Shown piece by piece: positions 11,830 to 22,999 of a stretch of DNA of 64,000 nucleotides. The stretch is from Carya illinoinensis (Eukaryota; Streptophyta; Magnoliopsida; Fagales; Juglandaceae). Both the position numbers and the translations under genes were made by a program. The stretch lies in NCBI RefSeq assembly GCF_018687715.1, contig NC_056758.1:27220967-27284966 (forward strand), in the 5' to 3' direction. Every line of letters begins with the position of its first letter. The first letter of the stretch is position 1. Below the pieces are notes generated by a model, which saw only the letters and a program-made list of their open reading frames with translations, was not told the origin of the DNA and did not search any database.

Positions 11830-11843
11830 TGTTATCAAAAGCC
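11830..11843 (+). other. Decayed primer-binding site, initiator-Met tRNA type
   Basis: TGTTATCAAAAGCC starts two bases after the 5' LTR and resembles the common plant primer site TGGTATCAGAGCC with a few changes. It would prime minus-strand DNA synthesis. It helps place the LTR end. Confidence 0.55.
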
Positions 11844-12967
11844 CGGTTATGATAGAGGGGTTAATTTCATGCATTGAGAAGACGATTAATAGACAAGTGC
11901 TTGGTTTGGCAACCACATTTGCATATTATAATCATCTTCGGAAACTTTCGAATCCATGGGCATAGCTTTTTCAAATCACAATGGGGGGTTTAGAGTACAC
12001 TAGAAATCTTCAACATCTTGTAAGTTGTTATTATTTTGAAGAAAATTATTGGCATTATTTTACACAAAGAAACAGTTAATTACCCAGTCCATTTTCACAC
12101 ACTGTCACTATTTCGACCGGTCGTTGGAGCCCCTCACTGTCACTTGGGTGCAAGAGTGTTGGGGACACGTCAGATCCTTGGTCACTGTCATCAAAATCAC
12201 TAGACGAAAGTGAAAACCAATCATTTACAGAAATTGGGCGTGAGGAAGAAGAAGGTGGACGTACCGTTTCATCCAACAGTAAAAACTTTTCAAATCCATC
12301 TTGGCTAAACAATATTGTCGTTCAGAAAAGTGAGGATCAAAATTGCCAATATTGTTGTTTTGGCCATGTCTAAAGTAGAAAATATGAAACCAAGCCATCA
12401 AGCCAAGCTGCAAGCCGATCTCCAAGCTGAGTCGCAAGCCGACTCCAAGCCAAGCTACAAGCCGATCTTTGAGCCAAGCAGTGAGTGGAGCCATTGACCG
12501 AGCTGTTGACCATTGCTTTTCTTCTCTTGGACCAAATTTGAACCATCTGAACCTGTTCACTTGGTTTTCTAGATCGGTTCAGGCCCAAATTAGTATTTTG
12601 GGTTGTTTGAGGTCATTTCAAACCTGATTTGATTCGTTCAAAAGCCGTTGTGCTCCAAATTTCATGCCAAATCATAATAAAGCATCTATTGGTTGAGATT
12701 ATCACAAGAAATTCTTTAAAAAGGGAGAAATATCAAGAAAACTTCGTGAGAATACTCGATCGGGACGTCACTTCCATTATTCTTCTTATTTAAATAGGAG
12801 AATTTTGAGGTTGCCACCTTGGATTAAACCCAAGGATTATTATTATTAAGTTTGTAATAATTTTAATTTATTCATAGTTGAACTATTATATTAAATTTAT
12901 TTACAATAGAACACATATATTATTTTTACATTTTTCTTTGTTGTTTATTTTTTAAGGTTTAATATTT
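11844..12967 (+). other. Copia leader between primer site and gag
   Basis: About 1.1 kb of untranslated leader, unusually long for a copia element. It includes a degenerate repeat of CAAGCCGAYC / CCAAGCYRA units at about 12390-12480. No supported gene. Open frames here on both strands follow the repeat and match nothing I recognise. Confidence 0.5.
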
Positions 12968-13760
12968 ATGGCACCGAAGAAAAGTATTGATCCATCGGAG
13001 ATAGAAAAACTGAATGGAAGAAATTTTCGAGCTTGGAAAAGACATAAATTTTTTACTAATCCATGAAAAACCCTTATATACATTGATAACACCAAAACCA
13101 TCACAAAATGTAGAAAATGGGAATGGAAGTAACGTGATAACTAAAGATAAATGGGAAGAACACAATGCTTGGGTAAAAGTATTGTATGAATGATTACATT
13201 ATTCCCCTATTTGAAGACTATGAAACTACTAAAGAAATTATGGATGCAATTGAGGCAAAACATGGTTTAAGATTGGATATTTATATATAGTTATTATTAG
13301 ATAAGTATAACCGAAATTGTATGAAAGAATGATAACATTGGCAATCATGTACTTCAAATGGAGTTGATTGCAAAAGAACTATATGATGCGGGTCATCCTT
13401 TCACTGATAAAATGCAAGTTATAACTATACTTAATAGTTTTTCTTTATCTTGGGATCATATTGTTACTTCATTAACACGTAGTAGAAATGAAATAACAAT
13501 GATATCACTTTCAGTACTTTTAGCACTTGAAGGACAAAGGATGAAGAGTAGGAATAGAGATGGTGAATCATCTAATTTATTAAAGGCTCAGGACAAGCAT
13601 TCTACACAGAACAAGATCAAGCCAAAATAATTTAAGAAAAAGAAATGATTGAAAAAGAAACAAAATCAACGATTTACTAGAAACTGTTTTAAGTGTGGGA
13701 AGAAGGGGCATTACAAATCACAATGTCCTAATAAAGGAAAAGCATAAGAAAATAAGAAAA
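12968..13760 (+). pseudogene. Copia gag pseudogene
   Basis: Gag forms the virus-like particle of the retrotransposon. The ATG at 12968 opens MAPKKSIDPSEIEKLNGRN, followed by FRAWK, the usual copia Gag N-terminus (UBN2-like). The stretch 13358-13630 reads LYDAGHPFTDKMQVITILNS and then SWDHIVTSLT, typical of the middle of copia Gag. The zinc knuckle CFKCGKKGHYKSQCP (C-x2-C-x4-H-x4-C, intact) is at about 13685-13728. Stops at about 13064 and 13630 and shifts of frame break it. Confidence 0.85.
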
Positions 13761-13789
13761 TTGTGATAACAGTCTCATAAGTAATGCTC

Positions 13790-15122
13790 GTGGAACTAGT
13801 GTCAGATTCATGGTGAGTTGACTCTGCAACAACAAAACATATATGTAGGAGCAAAGATATGTTTATCAAACTTGAAGATAAACAAACAAGAGAGCATAGA
13901 GTGTACATGTGCAACAACACATACTGCGATATCTTGGGGCAAGGTACATGTAAATTTAAAGTAAATAATTTCATTATTTTACTAAGTGATGTATTATGTA
14001 CCTAGTATTCGTAGGAATCTACTATTAGTGCCTGTATTAGATTAAATAAAGTTGAGTTTAAGTCTGAAACTGTTGTAATAGGAAAGGGTAATGTATTAGT
14101 GAAAGGTGTGAAAGATCATGATATGTATATACTGAATATTGATATCAATAAGTTATCTATTTCTGATTATTTGAATGTGTCTACTGATTGTATATATTTA
14201 TGGTATTTAAGATTAGGTCATATAAATAAAAATAAGATAATCAGAATGAGTAAAAGTAGATTAATACCACAAATAAACTCAAACAATTTTAATATATGTG
14301 AACCATGTATCAAATGAAAATGAGTAGTAAATCTTTTTCAAAAAGTTAGAAATCTATAGATTTACTTGAAATTATACATTATGATGTTTGTGGGCTTTTT
14401 ATAACTAAAACCCATAGAGGAATGGAACACTTTATAACTTTCATTGATGACTATTCAAGATATGGGTATATCTATTTAATCAAAAATAAATCTAGGGCAA
14501 TAGAGAAATTTAAAAAAAATAAAATAGAAGTAGAAACCGTAGGCCATTAAATGTTTGAATAGTGATAGAGAAGGTGAATTTGAAGTTTTGGATGATTTCT
14601 ACAAATTGAATGGTATAAGACACATTTATACTATGTCATACAAACCTCAACAAAATGGCATTGCAGAAATAAGAAAAAAACTCTATTAGATATGATGAGA
14701 TCGATGATGGCATATGCTGATTTACCAACATATTTTTGGGGTGAAGTATTATCGATTGTGGCATATATATTAAATAGAGTTGAAACCAAAGCAAAACTCT
14801 TATACCTTACGACATATTGACGGGACATAAATGAGACTTAAGTAAATTCAAAGTGTGTGGTTGTAAGGTACAATTGCTTATCCCAATGTCACTAAGGGAT
14901 AAATTAAAAAGTAAAATATGGGAATGCAGGTTTATTGGGTATATAGAAAACGGAAGTAGCTATAGATTTTATTATTTTGAAAGAGGATTATAGAAAGTAG
15001 GGATGTCTTTTTCTTGAAAAATACAAACCTTATTACTCTAGTTAAGCAAATTAATAGATTTATTAAATGATTTAGGGAATCAACAGATCTTCACGGAGAT
15101 TGACTATGAAAATTATGATATT
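13790..15122 (+). pseudogene. Copia pol pseudogene, left part (protease, GAG-pre-integrase, integrase)
   Basis: Protease remnant near 13800-13990 (SDSW, then VDSATTKHICRSKDMF). The zinc-binding GAG-pre-integrase region at 14099-14317 holds YLWYLRLGHINKNKI and CEPCIK, giving the His and Cys pair. The integrase core follows: YDVCGLF (first Asp) near 14380, FITFIDDYSRYGYIY near 14430-14475, a decayed second-Asp region near 14565, and KPQQNGIAE (Glu) near 14645. The frame changes several times. The sequence stops at 15122, where the Tekay element inserted, and the polyprotein resumes at 36605. Confidence 0.85.
15118..15122. repeat. Target-site duplication ATATT (left) of the Tekay element
   Basis: ATATT immediately precedes the TG of the left Tekay LTR and recurs at 36605-36609 directly after the CA of the right LTR. 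A 5-bp duplication is the normal footprint of Ty3/gypsy integrase. Confidence 0.9.
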
Positions 15123-17181
15123 TGTGATGACCCGCTTTCGCGTGTATTTTCGCTAAAGGGTTGTTTTTATTTTTAAATAATATATTAGTTTATTTATTTT
15201 AATTTATTTCGTTTTACAATTTGGTTTTTTTTATTTATTTGATGTTGTATTTTATTTCTTTTAGTCGTTTACGGTTTTTAATCTCGTTTCGGCGGTCTTG
15301 TTTTGTTTTCCCGGAGTGAGGATTGGACCTCATTTCTTCCTTACATCTTTTTTCCTTTTTCCTTTTTCCTTTTTCCTTTTTCTCTTTTTCCTTTTTCTTC
15401 TTCTTTCTTTTTCTTTTTCTTTTTCTTCTTCTTCTCCTTCCTCCCGATCGGCTCTCTCCCTCTCTCTCCTCACCCACGCCGTGAAACACCAAACCCCCCG
15501 ACCCACCGCCGTCCGGCCACCGTGCGGCACACTGCCCATACCGTTCGAGTCCCCTCCCTCCAGCACACCCCCCCCCCCCCACCAATTCTCAGCCCCATCC
15601 AGCCAGCCGTTTGGCCGGAAAACCCCCTTAAAGCCTCCACGGTTTTTGCCTCGATCCGTCGCCGTCGCTCCACCTCTGGCCACCATTTCTTCACCACTTC
15701 ATCACCGGTCCCTTGCCGTCCTAACCCACCTATTTTCGGCCTCCAATGGCCACCGGAACAGCTCCCACGAGCTAGCTTTCCTTTTTGGGAAATCCGGCCT
15801 CTCTCCGCCGTTTCTGCCGCCACCCACGGCCAACCACCACTTCCAATAGCTTCATAATCATCCTTAGGTCATTCCCTATCAATCTCAAGCCCTGGTTTGT
15901 CCCCGTTCAAAAATGGGTATTTGCAACCCACGGCCACAGTGAATTTTCACTGTTACGTTGCTTTTCCTCTGCTGTTTGCAACGCCGAGTGTTTTCTAAAA
16001 ATACCATATAGCGCTGTAAGTATTTTCCAAACCCTATTTTCAGATTTAAAAATATATTGCTCATTCAATAATTTTATCTGCTGGTTGGTTGATTCCGGAC
16101 TGAGTCCGAGGAGTTCGGGGGTCGGATGGATGGAGGACGGAGTTGCTTGTTTTATTGAATTATGTTGGTTGTTTATTTTTGTGCATTGATATGACATTTA
16201 CATGGTGCATGCACGTGTGTTTTTGTTTAATTGAGAAAAACCTGTTTATTGGCGTAAGTGGACTTACGGGTGCGTGTGTATCACGACCCCAAGCCGGGAT
16301 GGGGTATTATCCCGGTGGAGCTCCTCTGGTCACTCGGGAGCGGAATAAACTGAGTGATGTCCCCTGGGTTGTCGCTAGGCGACGACGGGAGCGGGGGCTA
16401 GGGGTTGCTTGGCTACGAACACGCCGGGCGCAGAACCGGGCATCGCCCTACGCACCGACTCCGTGGCCCTTCGCTGGTGAGGGCTAGAGGATGCTTGGCT
16501 ACGAACACGCGGGGCGTGGAACTGGGTATCACTCGTTAGGTGTCACATGCGTGGTGGTACTCTGTGGTGTGGTACTGGAGCCAGGGTGTGCGGATGACCC
16601 CTAGGGGAGGTCATGGTGCATACGGGTTAAAAATGGATTATGGTTTGAGATGAATAGAGGCCAAATGTGACTTTTGGCGAGGTTTTTGGAAAAGATGTGT
16701 TTTGGGCCAAATGAGATTTTTGGCGTGTGTGGAAAATTATGTTTTATGGGTTTTGCGCATTGGCATCACTTCATGTATGTTGTTTGAGTTCTATGTGTTT
16801 TTATCTGGTGGTATTTGGGTTTTACTTACCTGCGGCACCATTTTTGGTTCCGTAGCTTTTGGTGCAGGTTTTGAGGAGGGGGAGGCTGAGCCCGAGGATG
16901 CGGCTCCACCGGGTTGCTGATGTTATGCTTTATATTTGGTTTAAAACTATATTCGTGTTTTGTAATATTTTATTTATGTATGTTTTAAACAGCTTGTATT
17001 ACGTTAAGAAAAATTCTGGTACTTAGTTATATGACTTTCGTTATCCGCTGCGTGTTTCTTCGTGCACATATGTCGCTTTTGCATACACTTGGCACCCGTC
17101 GTTAGGATGGTGATCCGGGTTGTCACCATCTGGACGTCTCGATTTCTCCGTGTCCATGCGTGGGGATTTGGGGGCGTCACA
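15123..17181 (+). repeat. Tekay 5' LTR
   Basis: Starts TGTGATGACCCGC and ends GGGGCGTCACA (inverted ends TGTGA/TCACA), about 2.06 kb, matching 34559-36604 base for base over long stretches. It contains a pyrimidine tract and a C-rich segment. It ends two bases before the primer-binding site. The long open frames on both strands between 15230 and 16490 occur in both LTRs, are compositional and are not genes. Confidence 0.95.
15345..15475 (+). repeat. CTTTTTCC/TTCTTC pyrimidine microsatellite in the Tekay LTR
   Basis: A run of CTTTTTC and TTCTTC units about 230-350 bp into the LTR. Its length differs slightly from the matching tract in the other LTR (34780-34880), showing replication slippage since insertion. 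Confidence 0.85.
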
Positions 17182-17183
17182 GG

Positions 17184-17195
17184 TGGTATCAGAGC
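17184..17195 (+). other. Primer-binding site, initiator-Met tRNA
   Basis: TGGTATCAGAGC, two bases after the LTR end, is an exact complement of the 3' end of plant initiator-Met tRNA. It primes minus-strand cDNA synthesis and confirms the plus orientation. Confidence 0.92.
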
Positions 17196-17488
17196 GGTTT
17201 GGCTCTGGGTAAAACCACAAGTCCCGTAGGTAGTACCAGAATGTTTTTTTTTAAGTTGTGTTTTAAAAAAAAAAAAGATTATGTTAAGTAAAGTTTTTTG
17301 ATTTTTTTTATTTGTTTTATTTGTTTGAGCTTGTTTGTTTGTTTTTATTTATTTGTTATGTTTTTACAAGTTGGTTTCTTTTGTTTTCTGTGATGTGGTG
17401 TTGGTCTGTGGTTCTGTTTTTGTTTGTTGTTGGTTTTATTTGTTTTTGTTTTCTGAAAGGGGGTCAAAGGTTGTGGTGACAGGAAAAA

Positions 17489-17845
17489 ATGGGGAGACCA
17501 AGGAAATCTACTCAGGAGCCACGGGGCAATACCTCAAGGGATGACTCCATAGCCGAAGCAATACGGCAGATGACGGAGTTTATGCAGCAGAATATTAGGC
17601 CACAATAGTCAGGGCCTTGGCCACAACAAGGAGGACCTTGGCCACCACAAGGGGGTCTCTGGCCACAACAAGGAGGGCCTTGTCCACAGCAAGGAGGGTT
17701 TTGGCCACAACCAGGAGGTCCTTGGCCACATCAGGGAGGGCCTTGGATGTACTCGGGAGGGTCCAGTAGCATGGTGCAAGCCGGATGCACCTATGAGCGC
17801 TTCCTGGCGCATAGAACCCCACACTTCACTGGAGAAGAGGATCCA
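17489..17845 (+). pseudogene. Tekay gag, N-terminal part, interrupted by Athila
   Basis: The ATG at 17489 (MGRPRKSTQEPRGN) gives 119 codons up to the Athila insertion, which falls just after the CCA codon of GEEDP. The first ~40 residues end in an in-frame TAG at 17606. Beyond it comes a low-complexity tract of GGPWPQQ-like heptads (about seven copies, 17609-17755), then YERFLAHRTPHFTGEEDP, the start of the conserved Gag core. The frame continues exactly in phase at 30103 after the nested element. The start is chosen as the first ATG in the leader that opens the gag frame. Confidence 0.85.
17841..17845. repeat. Target-site duplication ATCCA (left) of the Athila element
   Basis: ATCCA directly before TGACTCG of the left Athila LTR. 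The same five bases follow the right LTR at 30098-30102. Both lie in the gag codons for Asp-Pro. Confidence 0.92.
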
Positions 17846-18989
17846 TGACTCGTGGTCGAATGTGCTTCCAAGTGTAGAAGTGTCAAGTTGTATTAAGGAT
17901 AAGTCCAGAATCGTATTCCACAGGGACAATGGGTTATCAAAGTGTATAGGAGATTTGTGAGTAACAAATGAATCAAGTATGAGTGATGAAAATAAAATTC
18001 AAATGCAATGAAAAAAAAATAATCGAAGTTAAAATAAGAGTTTCTTAAGAAAAACAAATTAATGAACACTTGGGTTGGGTATGAGACTCTCTTTATTTCG
18101 GATTCTAGATAATTTTCTCGATTAACAATCCAATCAAGGCATTGCTAATCGGAAGATACAAATTTAAGCCCACGTTTTGCAATATTTTCCTAATGGATTT
18201 TCTATTTTACTGGCCGAACACACATTAACAAACAATCGAGAGAAGCCTTGATAATTTTCAAGCTTTTGTTGTGCCTTACGTCAACAACAAAACAAGAGCA
18301 AAAGCTTCAATCTATTTTCAATTTAAATCCAACTAGTAATATAGTGAAATCAACAGTCAATCACAAAATATTGCATCAAACTAGAACCTAAAATAAATTA
18401 AATCTCATTCCACAACCCAAGTTTAAGAAATTAGTTACACATGATATTTCTAGCAATAAAAATTAATCTAAGTTGAACCATGATAAAATCTAAGAGAAAA
18501 TTTTCAAACAAAATAAATCCTAGAGATGCTGCATGCAAGACAACTAAAATAAAAACTGAAAACGTAGAGCCTGAGCTTCGTCCGTCCGTAAACGTCCAAA
18601 CTAAAAACAAAAAAATGGAAAAAATGAGAGTGCGAACGAGCTTCCGTCTACTCGCCCCGGGACTAAAACATAAAATAGAATAGGAAGTAAAACTGAAAGT
18701 AAGAACCAGAAATAAATTCCAGCCGCCTACTATCTAAAAGCAAAGCAAAAATGGAATAAAATCAACACTAGCCGCCCCAAAGTTCTAAACAAAAAGTAAA
18801 GAAAATAAAATTCAACTACTCTACTGCTGCTCCTAGAACCGAAAATGATAAGAGGAAGAATAATAATTCCAAAAAAAACAGCCGCCTTGCATCTAAACTA
18901 AAAGAAAAGAAATAAAATTCCTAAGAACAAAACTAAGAACTACCCTCCTCCAGGTCTGAACAATAAGCAAGAAAAAAAAGAAACTTCAA

Positions 18990-19125
18990 AACTAAGCTGT
19001 AGCCAAATGAAAAAATGAAAGAAACAATGAAAACAAGCTTAAGCTACTGCTGTAGCCGAATGAAAAATTGAAAGAAACAATGAAAACAAGCTTAAGCTAC
19101 TACTGTAGCCGAATGAAAAATCAAA
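18990..19125. repeat. ~52-bp tandem repeat in the Athila LTR (3 copies)
   Basis: TGTAGCC starts at 18999, 19051 and 19104, each copy followed by AATGAAAA, GAAACAATGAAAACAAGC and TTAAGCTACT. The right LTR has the same three units near 28530-28655. Confidence 0.85.
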
Positions 19126-19584
19126 GAAACAGAGAAAATAAAACTGGCTGCCCAGCATCTGAAACAAAAGAAAAGAAAATAACAAATCTAGCTACTGAAC
19201 AGTCTCCAACGAAAAAAGCAAAAAAAAAAAAAATAAATTCTCCTGGACCCTAAACCAGCTGCTTCTCTTAAACCAGAAGAAAAGAAAGAAAAAAAAAACT
19301 GAAACTCCCAAGCTCCTGCTCTCCCCAAACTGAAAACTCCCAGCCGTATAAAACAAGTTTGAAAAGTAAAGGCCATCCCATGTGATCTCCTGCTGTCTTC
19401 AACTGCTAAAGGCTACCAAACGAGAAAAAAGAAAAAAAAAATTAAATCTCTGCTGTCTTTCTACTGAACTGCACGTCCGAGTGGTCCCTAGGTGTAGAAC
19501 CGAAAAGCACTCCAGCATGTGTTTCTTTGAGTGAAGTCCAGCTCTGTCAAAGTTGGCCATCTGCTTCTTTTTTTTTTTTTTTTT

Positions 19585-20290
19585 CTTCTGCTGACCTGTT
19601 GCATGTGTGCTGTCCATGTGGTCCGAATGGTCTGCATGTTTGCATGTGTTGGTTTGTAGGTCCACGTTTTCTGCATATGTGCATTTCGAATGATTGCTGT
19701 CTGTTTTTCTGCATGTGTGATTTGCATGTTTGCCGAAGGCTGCTGTCTGAGTGTTCCTGTTGTCATGCATGTGTGAACTGGCCGTGTGCTTTTCCTTACT
19801 GCAGCAGCTACTGTGAGTTGGTGTGAGTGGTGTCCGAATGAGTTTGTTTTGCATGTGTATTGTGCATTTCTTCTCCTGCTGCTCTCCTGTAACGTCCGAG
19901 TGCCTTTCTGCTTTTAGCATGTGTGAGTTTCCAGCGTGTGTGAGTTTCCAGCGTGTGTGAGCTGGTGTTCTCCTGCTGTAGTAGCTGCATGTGTGAATGT
20001 GTGTGTGAATGGTCTGCATGTGTGTTGCAAAACTGCATGTGTGCATGCATGTGTGAGCTGGTCTTCTTTCTTTTTCTGTAGCCTCCGTTCCTCTGCTGCT
20101 CAACGTGATGTGCATGTTTGAGTTGTCTGCTCCAGCCGTCCAAGGGTCTTGTTGCTGCATGTGTTTGCACTTTTCTGCTCTTTCCGTTCAAGGGTCTGCA
20201 TGTGTGAGTGCTTTTGCTGCTGTGTGCATTTGAGTCCACTGCATGTGTGTGTTGCATGTGTGAGTCCGGCTGTATGCATGTGATGTCCGA
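19585..20290. repeat. TGCATGTGTG-rich block in the Athila LTR
   Basis: Over about 700 bp the motif TGCATGTGTG and close variants (TGCATGTTTG, GCGTGTGTGA, TGCATATGTG) recur more than twenty times at irregular spacing, mixed with TGCTGY units. The same block is in the right LTR at 29120-29825. It contains several CATGCATG palindromes. Confidence 0.85.
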
Positions 20291-20565
20291 GTGATGCTCT
20301 GCTCTCCATGTTCCGCAAGACGTAAAAACCCAAAGATAAAATGAAATGCCAGCTGACTCCTCGCCCAGCTCGTAGCACTATATGCTCTTTTATTATTTTC
20401 ATAAATGTCCTGCAACAATTATAGAATTTTATGTATAAAATATTAGCATCAATTAGTTTAACATCAAGTACTAGAATTTGATACATAGTTAAGTGCTCAA
20501 TTCTCATTTGATAAAATAAATCGTTCATTTAAGCAACTTAATTATGCAATTCTAATACTTTATCA

Positions 20566-20580
20566 TACCCCCCAACTAGT
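20566..20580 (-). other. Athila polypurine tract
   Basis: TACCCCCCAACTAGT on the plus strand, i.e. a purine run ending TTGGGGGGTA directly before the 3' LTR on the minus strand. This is where plus-strand DNA synthesis is primed. Confidence 0.8.
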
Positions 20581-21753
20581 TTATTGCTAGGCTCTAGCAA
20601 ACAAAGCGAAAGAATTCATGCAAAGGTGAGATTTCCAACTACAATTTCAAAAGAAGTTCGAGAATCACATGCCATGAAATAGACTTGTTGAGTTTAAGAA
20701 CACTGGAGATAGATTAATTTGAATTTTGTATCAACTAAGAGATTTATACACAATTTAGATAATCAACCAAGGGAATTACATGTAACAAAGCTTGCTTTCT
20801 TTCAAGTGCATGGAAATGGGGTTAGAATTCCAAGATCGACTACCAAGAGATATTAACAGTTTCAATCACAACAACCAATCTGAGAAAACCACATGGTCTT
20901 ACTCTAATTCAAAACCATTGTAGTGGTGGCTTTCACGCTATTACACTTTGAAAGGCGCCTACTTCTTCTTTTTTTTTTTTTTTGTAAGGGCCCCGGTAAT
21001 AGGCAGTCTTTTCCACTACACAAATGTAATTTTTATTTTTTATTTTTTTTTATGTTTTTAGATTTCCTAGTGGGGGAATCGGATCTATGAATGTGCGCCT
21101 ATCCACACTTTCACAAGTCAGCCCTTACCACTAGTCTACCTAAAGGATTTTTTTTTTTTTTTTGAATCCCTGTCTTGTCCCTTTTCTCATTTAATTCATT
21201 TCAAATTTCTTCCTAAGCCATTAGGATATGGTTCATTAGAGTCTCAAACAATTGAAGTGTAAATCAACCAACAATGACTCAATGTAGTCTTTCTAGGCCT
21301 TCCGGATATGTGTTGTGTGTGTTTTAGCAAAACTTTTAACATCTTTCCCTTGGTTTAACAACTAAATAAAATGGATAAATCCCTCTTTTGACATATACTC
21401 TTATTTGCACTACCTTCCACATGTTCCATGACCTCAACAAATCTCCTTTTTTTTTTCTTTTTTTTTTTTTTAAGTGAACCAAAATATGTCTAAGGCATGC
21501 AAACAGAGAAATAAATTCTCTTCCACCCCCCAACTAGTTTGTAGCATTGTCCTCAATGATGCAAGAGAAACGAAAGAATTTACACAAAAAGAGCAGTTAA
21601 GGCAAAACAACTAAAAGAAGAACCGAAAATTCAAAGAAAAACTAAAGGAAAGAGGAAAAGGAAGTACCTGGATAGCTTTGAAAGGAATGCAGCAAAAATA
21701 AAAACTGAAGAATCAAAAGAAAACAATGAAAAGAGATGGATAGATCAAGAACC
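20581..21753 (-). other. Athila 3' noncoding region, no env-like gene
   Basis: About 1.2 kb between the end of pol and the polypurine tract. It contains several long T-runs on the plus strand (20960-20982, 21150-21163, 21448-21471). I see no env-like open frame, no transmembrane stretch and no tandem unit. Related Athila elements often carry an extra gene in this position. Confidence 0.6.
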
Positions 21754-22999
21754 ATCAATTAGGATCAATCAAATGTAGAGTAGATTCCTCAGGTGCAAAG
21801 TTAGAAATAAAAGGCTTGAGCCTTTGACCATTAACCTTAAAAATGTTACCATTGAGAGGATTCATTATCTCTATAGCACCATGAGGAAAAACAGTTTGTA
21901 CCACTTAAGGCCCACTCCATCGAGACCTTAACTTACCAGGGAACAAGTGTAACCGAGAGTTGTACAATAACACTTTTTTATTAGGCTCAAAAGTCTTACG
22001 TTGGATGTGTTTGTCATGGAAGTTCTTCATTCTTTCTTTGGACAACTTAGAGTTGTTGTAGGCATCCTTCCTCAACTCATCCAACTCAGACAACTGCAAT
22101 TTTCTCACACAACCAGCTTTATCAATGTTAAAATTGCATTGCTTAATGGCCTAATACGCTCTATGTTCCAACTCTACAGGTAAATGGAAAGCCTTACCAT
22201 ACACTAGTCTATATGGAGACATGCCCAAAATGGTTTTAAAGGCTGTTCTATAAGCCCACAAGGCATTAGACAATCTCAAAGACCAATCCTTCCTGTTTGG
22301 GTTAACTGTTTTTTCAAGAATGTTTTTAATCTCCCTATTTGCTAGTTCAGCTTGTCCATTGGTTTGAGGATGATAGGGAGTAGAGATTTTATGATGGATA
22401 CCATACTTCTTCATTAAGGCCGAGAAATGCTTGTTACAAAAGTGGGTGCCATTATCACTGATTATGGCTTTAGGCATGCCAAACCTTGTAAAAATGTTTT
22501 CTTTCAAAAATTTTAAAACAACTTGATGATCATTAGATTTGCAAGGGACTGCCTCAACCCACTTAGAAACATAGTCAACAGCAAGCAAAATGTATAAATA
22601 GCCATAAGAAGAAGGAAATGGTCTCATAAAATCTATCCCCCAACAATCAAAAATTTCAATCACTAGTATGGGTTGCATAGGCATCATATTTCTCCTAGTG
22701 ATTCCTCCTAATTTCTGACAAGATTCACAAGTTTTACAAAAACTAAAAGCATCCTTGAACATGGTTGGCCAATAAAATCCGCTTTGAAGAATTTTGGCCA
22801 CTGTTTTGTGGGCTGAAAAATGCCCACCACAAGCTTCCGTATGGCAGAAATTTAAGACACCAGAAATTTCGTCATTGGGCACACACTTCCTAATGATTTG
22901 ATCTGAACAATACTTGAAAAGGTAAGGATCATCATAGAAGAACGATCTCACCTCATGCATGAATTTTCGTGTATCTTGAGCGCTCCAATGAGGTGGTGT
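21754..22999 (-). pseudogene. Athila integrase pseudogene
   Basis: Integrase joins element cDNA to the host genome. Read from 22999 downward in the pol frame. The zinc-binding HHCC region is seen as [10 protein letters not shown] and CKTCESCQK (about 22850-22720). The DDE core follows, with GIDFMRPF (Asp) near 22640, IISDNGTHF (Asp) near 22455, and [16 protein letters not shown] (Glu) near 22365-22320. Past a TAG at 22151 the same frame goes on through [13 protein letters not shown] to a GPF/GPY-like C-terminal region (SRWSGP), a TAA at 21905, and on to PHGAIEIMNPLNG, ending at 21754. Two premature stops, no frameshift. No chromodomain. Confidence 0.9.

Larger units (their letters stand above)
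17846..20565 (-). repeat. Athila 3' LTR (left copy)
   Basis: A 2,720-bp repeat starting TGACTCGTGG and ending ACTTTATCA on the plus strand, matching 27378-30097 with about 1% differences by eye. It holds a ~52-bp tandem repeat and a long TGCATGTGTG-rich block. Open frames inside it, up to 253 codons, come from these repeats and are not genes. Confidence 0.95.

Noticed and set aside
15230..15860. Open frames of 116-184 codons on both strands in the Tekay LTR, repeated at 34670-35280
   Set aside because: Overlapping frames on both strands over a pyrimidine tract and C-rich DNA are compositional. The sequence is LTR.
19399..20257. Long minus-strand open frames (up to 253 codons) rich in His, Thr and Met
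   Set aside because: They arise from the TGCATGTGTG repeat read on the opposite strand and recur in the other LTR (28946-29789). No protein family or start context.
20566..21753. Possible env-like gene of the Athila element
   Set aside because: No open frame over about 65 codons in the expected orientation and no signal or membrane segment.
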